This document shows positions 21,074 to 22,500 of a DNA stretch of 22,500 nucleotides, in pieces. The stretch is from NCBI GenBank assembly GCA_041747755.1, contig JBGTEN010000033.1, positions 1 through 22,500 on the forward strand, given 5' to 3'. A program made the position numbers and the translations under genes. The notes under the pieces were generated by a model, which worked only from the letters and a program-made list of their open reading frames with translations, had not been told where the DNA came from and ran no database searches. This DNA comes from Aurantibrevibacter sp041747755 (GTDB taxonomy: Bacteria; Bacteroidota; Bacteroidia; Flavobacteriales; Flavobacteriaceae). Every line of letters begins with the position of its first letter. Position 1 is the stretch's first letter.

Positions 21074-22456
21074 ATGTCCATAGAAACAGTTAACCCATTC
21101 ACGAACAAAAAAGTAAAGTCGTTCCGAGTTATTACGGAGAGCGCATTGGAAACTAAGGTTGCTAAAGCTGAGGAGGCTTTTACTAATTGGAAACAAACTA
21201 CATATCAGCAACGTGCCGACCTGTTGCATAAAGTAGCAACAATCATGCGCATAAAGAAATCAGAGCTTGCTAAAACCATCACACTGGAAATGGGCAAACT
21301 TCTGGCACAGGCAGAAGGAGAAATTGAATTGAGTGCAGATATTTTCGACTATTATGCAGATCACGGAGAAGCGTTTCTTGCGGATAAAGTTCTTGATCCG
21401 GAGTATGGCACTGCTATTATTCGCAACAGCCCAATCGGCGTGTTGTTGGGTGTAATGCCTTGGAATTTTCCATTCTATCAGGTAGCGCGCTTTGCCGCTC
21501 CAAATATTATGGTTGGTAATACTATTTTGCTAAAACATGCCTCCATGGTACCACAATGCGCAGCTGCGATCCAAGAACTTTTTGAAGAAGCAGAAGCACC
21601 GGAAGGTTTGTACACAAATCTATTTATTTCCGGTAAAGACGCTTCTACCTTAGTGGCCGATAAAAGGGTAAAAGGGGTTTCCTTAACAGGAAGTGAAGAA
21701 GCAGGTGCAAGTATTGCCTTGGAAGCCGGAAAACATTTAAAAAAGGTTGTGCTGGAGTTAGGTGGTAATGATGCCTTTATTATCTTGGAAGATGCGGACA
21801 TGGATAAAACAGTAGAGTGGGCAGTTGTTGGTAGAATGAACAATAACGGTCAATGCTGTGTAGCTTCTAAGCGGTTCATTGCGTTGGAAGCAATTGCGGA
21901 TACTTTTATTCAAAAATTTAAGGACAAGTTAGCAGCCATGAAAGTAGGTGATCCCATGGATTCCGACACAGAATTGGGGCCTTTAAGTAGTGAAACTGCA
22001 GCAGTTCATTTAGCAGATCAGGTCAAACGTTCCGTTGATGAAGGTGCCCGAATTTTATTAGGCGGCAAACGTCTAAGTCGGGAAGGTGCTTTTATGGAAC
22101 CTACTATTCTTACCGATTTGAAACCCGGTATTGCAGCCTATCATGAAGAATTATTTGGGCCTGTAGCATCGTTTTATGTGGTGAAGGACGAACAAGCTGC
22201 TATTGATTTGGCTAATGATTCTGAATTTGGTTTAGGCGCATCTGTCTTTACACAAGATATCGAACGAGGCAAAAAGATAGCCGATCAAATTGATACCGGA
22301 ATGGTGTTTATTAATCATCCTACCTGGACACAAGCCGATCTTCCATTTGGTGGAACAAAAAGCTCAGGCTTTGGTCGTGAACTTTCGGAATTGGGAATAC
22401 ATGAGTTTGTCAATAAAAAACTTATTCGGGTTAGTGATCTTAACGACCCTTTTTAG
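21074..22456 (+). CDS. sad: NAD(P)-dependent aldehyde dehydrogenase, Sad/GabD-type succinate-semialdehyde dehydrogenase
   Basis: A 460-residue ALDH-superfamily enzyme, complete within the window. Catalytic elements: MPWNFPFYQV with oxyanion N131, cofactor K154 in LLKHAS, general base E228 in VLELGGND, nucleophile C262 in NNGQCCVASKRF (the preceding residue is also Cys), and E-x-FGPV (EELFGPVASF). The short length, KHAS, GGND, and the ending FGGTKSSGFGRELSELGIHEFVN resemble E. coli Sad (YneI), which oxidises succinate semialdehyde to succinate with NAD+. That substrate is likely but not proven; other short-chain aldehydes are possible. ATG 21074 gives the usual N-terminus (MSIETVNPFTNK). Palindromes in the leader hint at regulation. 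Confidence 0.93.
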   Translation: MSIETVNPFTNKKVKSFRVITESALETKVAKAEEAFTNWKQTTYQQRADLLHKVATIMRIKKSELAKTITLEMGKLLAQAEGEIELSADIFDYYADHGEAFLADKVLDPEYGTAIIRNSPIGVLLGVMPWNFPFYQVARFAAPNIMVGNTILLKHASMVPQCAAAIQELFEEAEAPEGLYTNLFISGKDASTLVADKRVKGVSLTGSEEAGASIALEAGKHLKKVVLELGGNDAFIILEDADMDKTVEWAVVGRMNNNGQCCVASKRFIALEAIADTFIQKFKDKLAAMKVGDPMDSDTELGPLSSETAAVHLADQVKRSVDEGARILLGGKRLSREGAFMEPTILTDLKPGIAAYHEELFGPVASFYVVKDEQAAIDLANDSEFGLGASVFTQDIERGKKIADQIDTGMVFINHPTWTQADLPFGGTKSSGFGRELSELGIHEFVNKKLIRVSDLNDPF

Positions 22457-22491
22457 CAGATAAACAAATGAGTAAATATCAGAAATAGATA

Positions 22492-22500
22492 ATGAAAAAA
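22492..22500 (+). CDS. Possible start of a next gene (cut by window edge)
   Basis: ATG AAA AAA at the last nine bases, 36 bases after the aldehyde dehydrogenase stop. The sequence MKK is a frequent beginning of exported proteins, but three codons prove nothing. Confidence 0.2.

Noticed and set aside
20997..21083. 28-codon frame overlapping the aldehyde dehydrogenase start, beginning MKLKYVLEIPSKQNS
   Set aside because: It vaguely resembles small antitoxin-like proteins, but it is very short, runs into the ATG of a certain gene and has no partner gene. The symmetric elements in the same bases explain the region at least as well.
20933..21229. 98-codon minus-strand frame upstream of and within the aldehyde dehydrogenase gene
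   Set aside because: More than half overlaps the start of a well-supported gene on the other strand, and the peptide shows no recognisable motif.
1..22500. Searched by eye for CRISPR arrays, tRNA or rRNA genes, transposases and attachment-site duplications
   Set aside because: No regularly spaced repeats, no recognisable RNA gene sequence, no transposase or integrase frame and no flanking direct repeats were seen.

Overview
The window is a stretch of chromosome from a member of the Bacteroidota, most likely the family Flavobacteriaceae. The sequence is AT-rich. Several genes are preceded by the Bacteroidota -7 promoter element TAnnTTTG and have no purine-rich Shine-Dalgarno. The gene set also fits: a PorP/SprF-type outer-membrane protein, a YtxJ bacillithiol-linked protein, NarL-type signalling genes and several small lipoproteins. 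Most of the window is housekeeping, with one short intergenic stretch that looks accessory.

Layout. 1-1094: the end of a GHKL sensor kinase, then its response regulator with a divergent LuxR-like tail. 1245-1910: an unrecognised protein with its own promoter, ending at a 14-bp perfect hairpin shared with convergent glyA. 1964-4643: glyA and fahA, divergently transcribed (one-carbon metabolism; tyrosine breakdown). 4755-6353: a lipoprotein of unknown function, convergent with ytxJ. 6513-9113: clpB, with an inverted repeat just upstream, closed by a clear intrinsic terminator. 9221-9823: a TetR regulator behind its own candidate operator. 9820-11397: a PorP/SprF barrel fused to a coiled coil and a SPOR-like domain. 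11489-12786: a phosphoglycerate-mutase-fold lipoprotein, convergent with another lipoprotein. 12874-14011: smpB and pcm, convergent. 14176-18956: five closely spaced co-directional genes (Gfo/Idh oxidoreductase, 3-hydroxyacyl-CoA dehydrogenase, YggS, an exonuclease/GIY-YIG/UvrC-like fusion, a voltage-gated-type K+ channel), followed by miaA at 19060-19971. 20112-20528: a VOC-fold protein. 20529-21073: a gene-poor stretch with a GC-rich, strongly C-biased segment and several hairpins. 21074-22456: a Sad/GabD-type aldehyde dehydrogenase.

How the genes fit together. Several genes relate to protein and RNA quality control: ClpB disaggregase, SmpB ribosome rescue, Pcm isoaspartate repair and MiaA tRNA modification. 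YtxJ and the TetR protein may relate to thiol or electrophile stress. The 14-19 kb cluster mixes redox metabolism, PLP homeostasis, DNA repair and ion transport, and looks like a physically linked run rather than one pathway.

I did not find a convincing new multi-gene system. The best leads are the exonuclease/GIY-YIG fusion that keeps the four UvrC cysteines, the operator-like repeats before clpB and tetR, the unusual starts of miaA and the K+ channel, and the GC-rich segment at about 20.65-20.76 kb.
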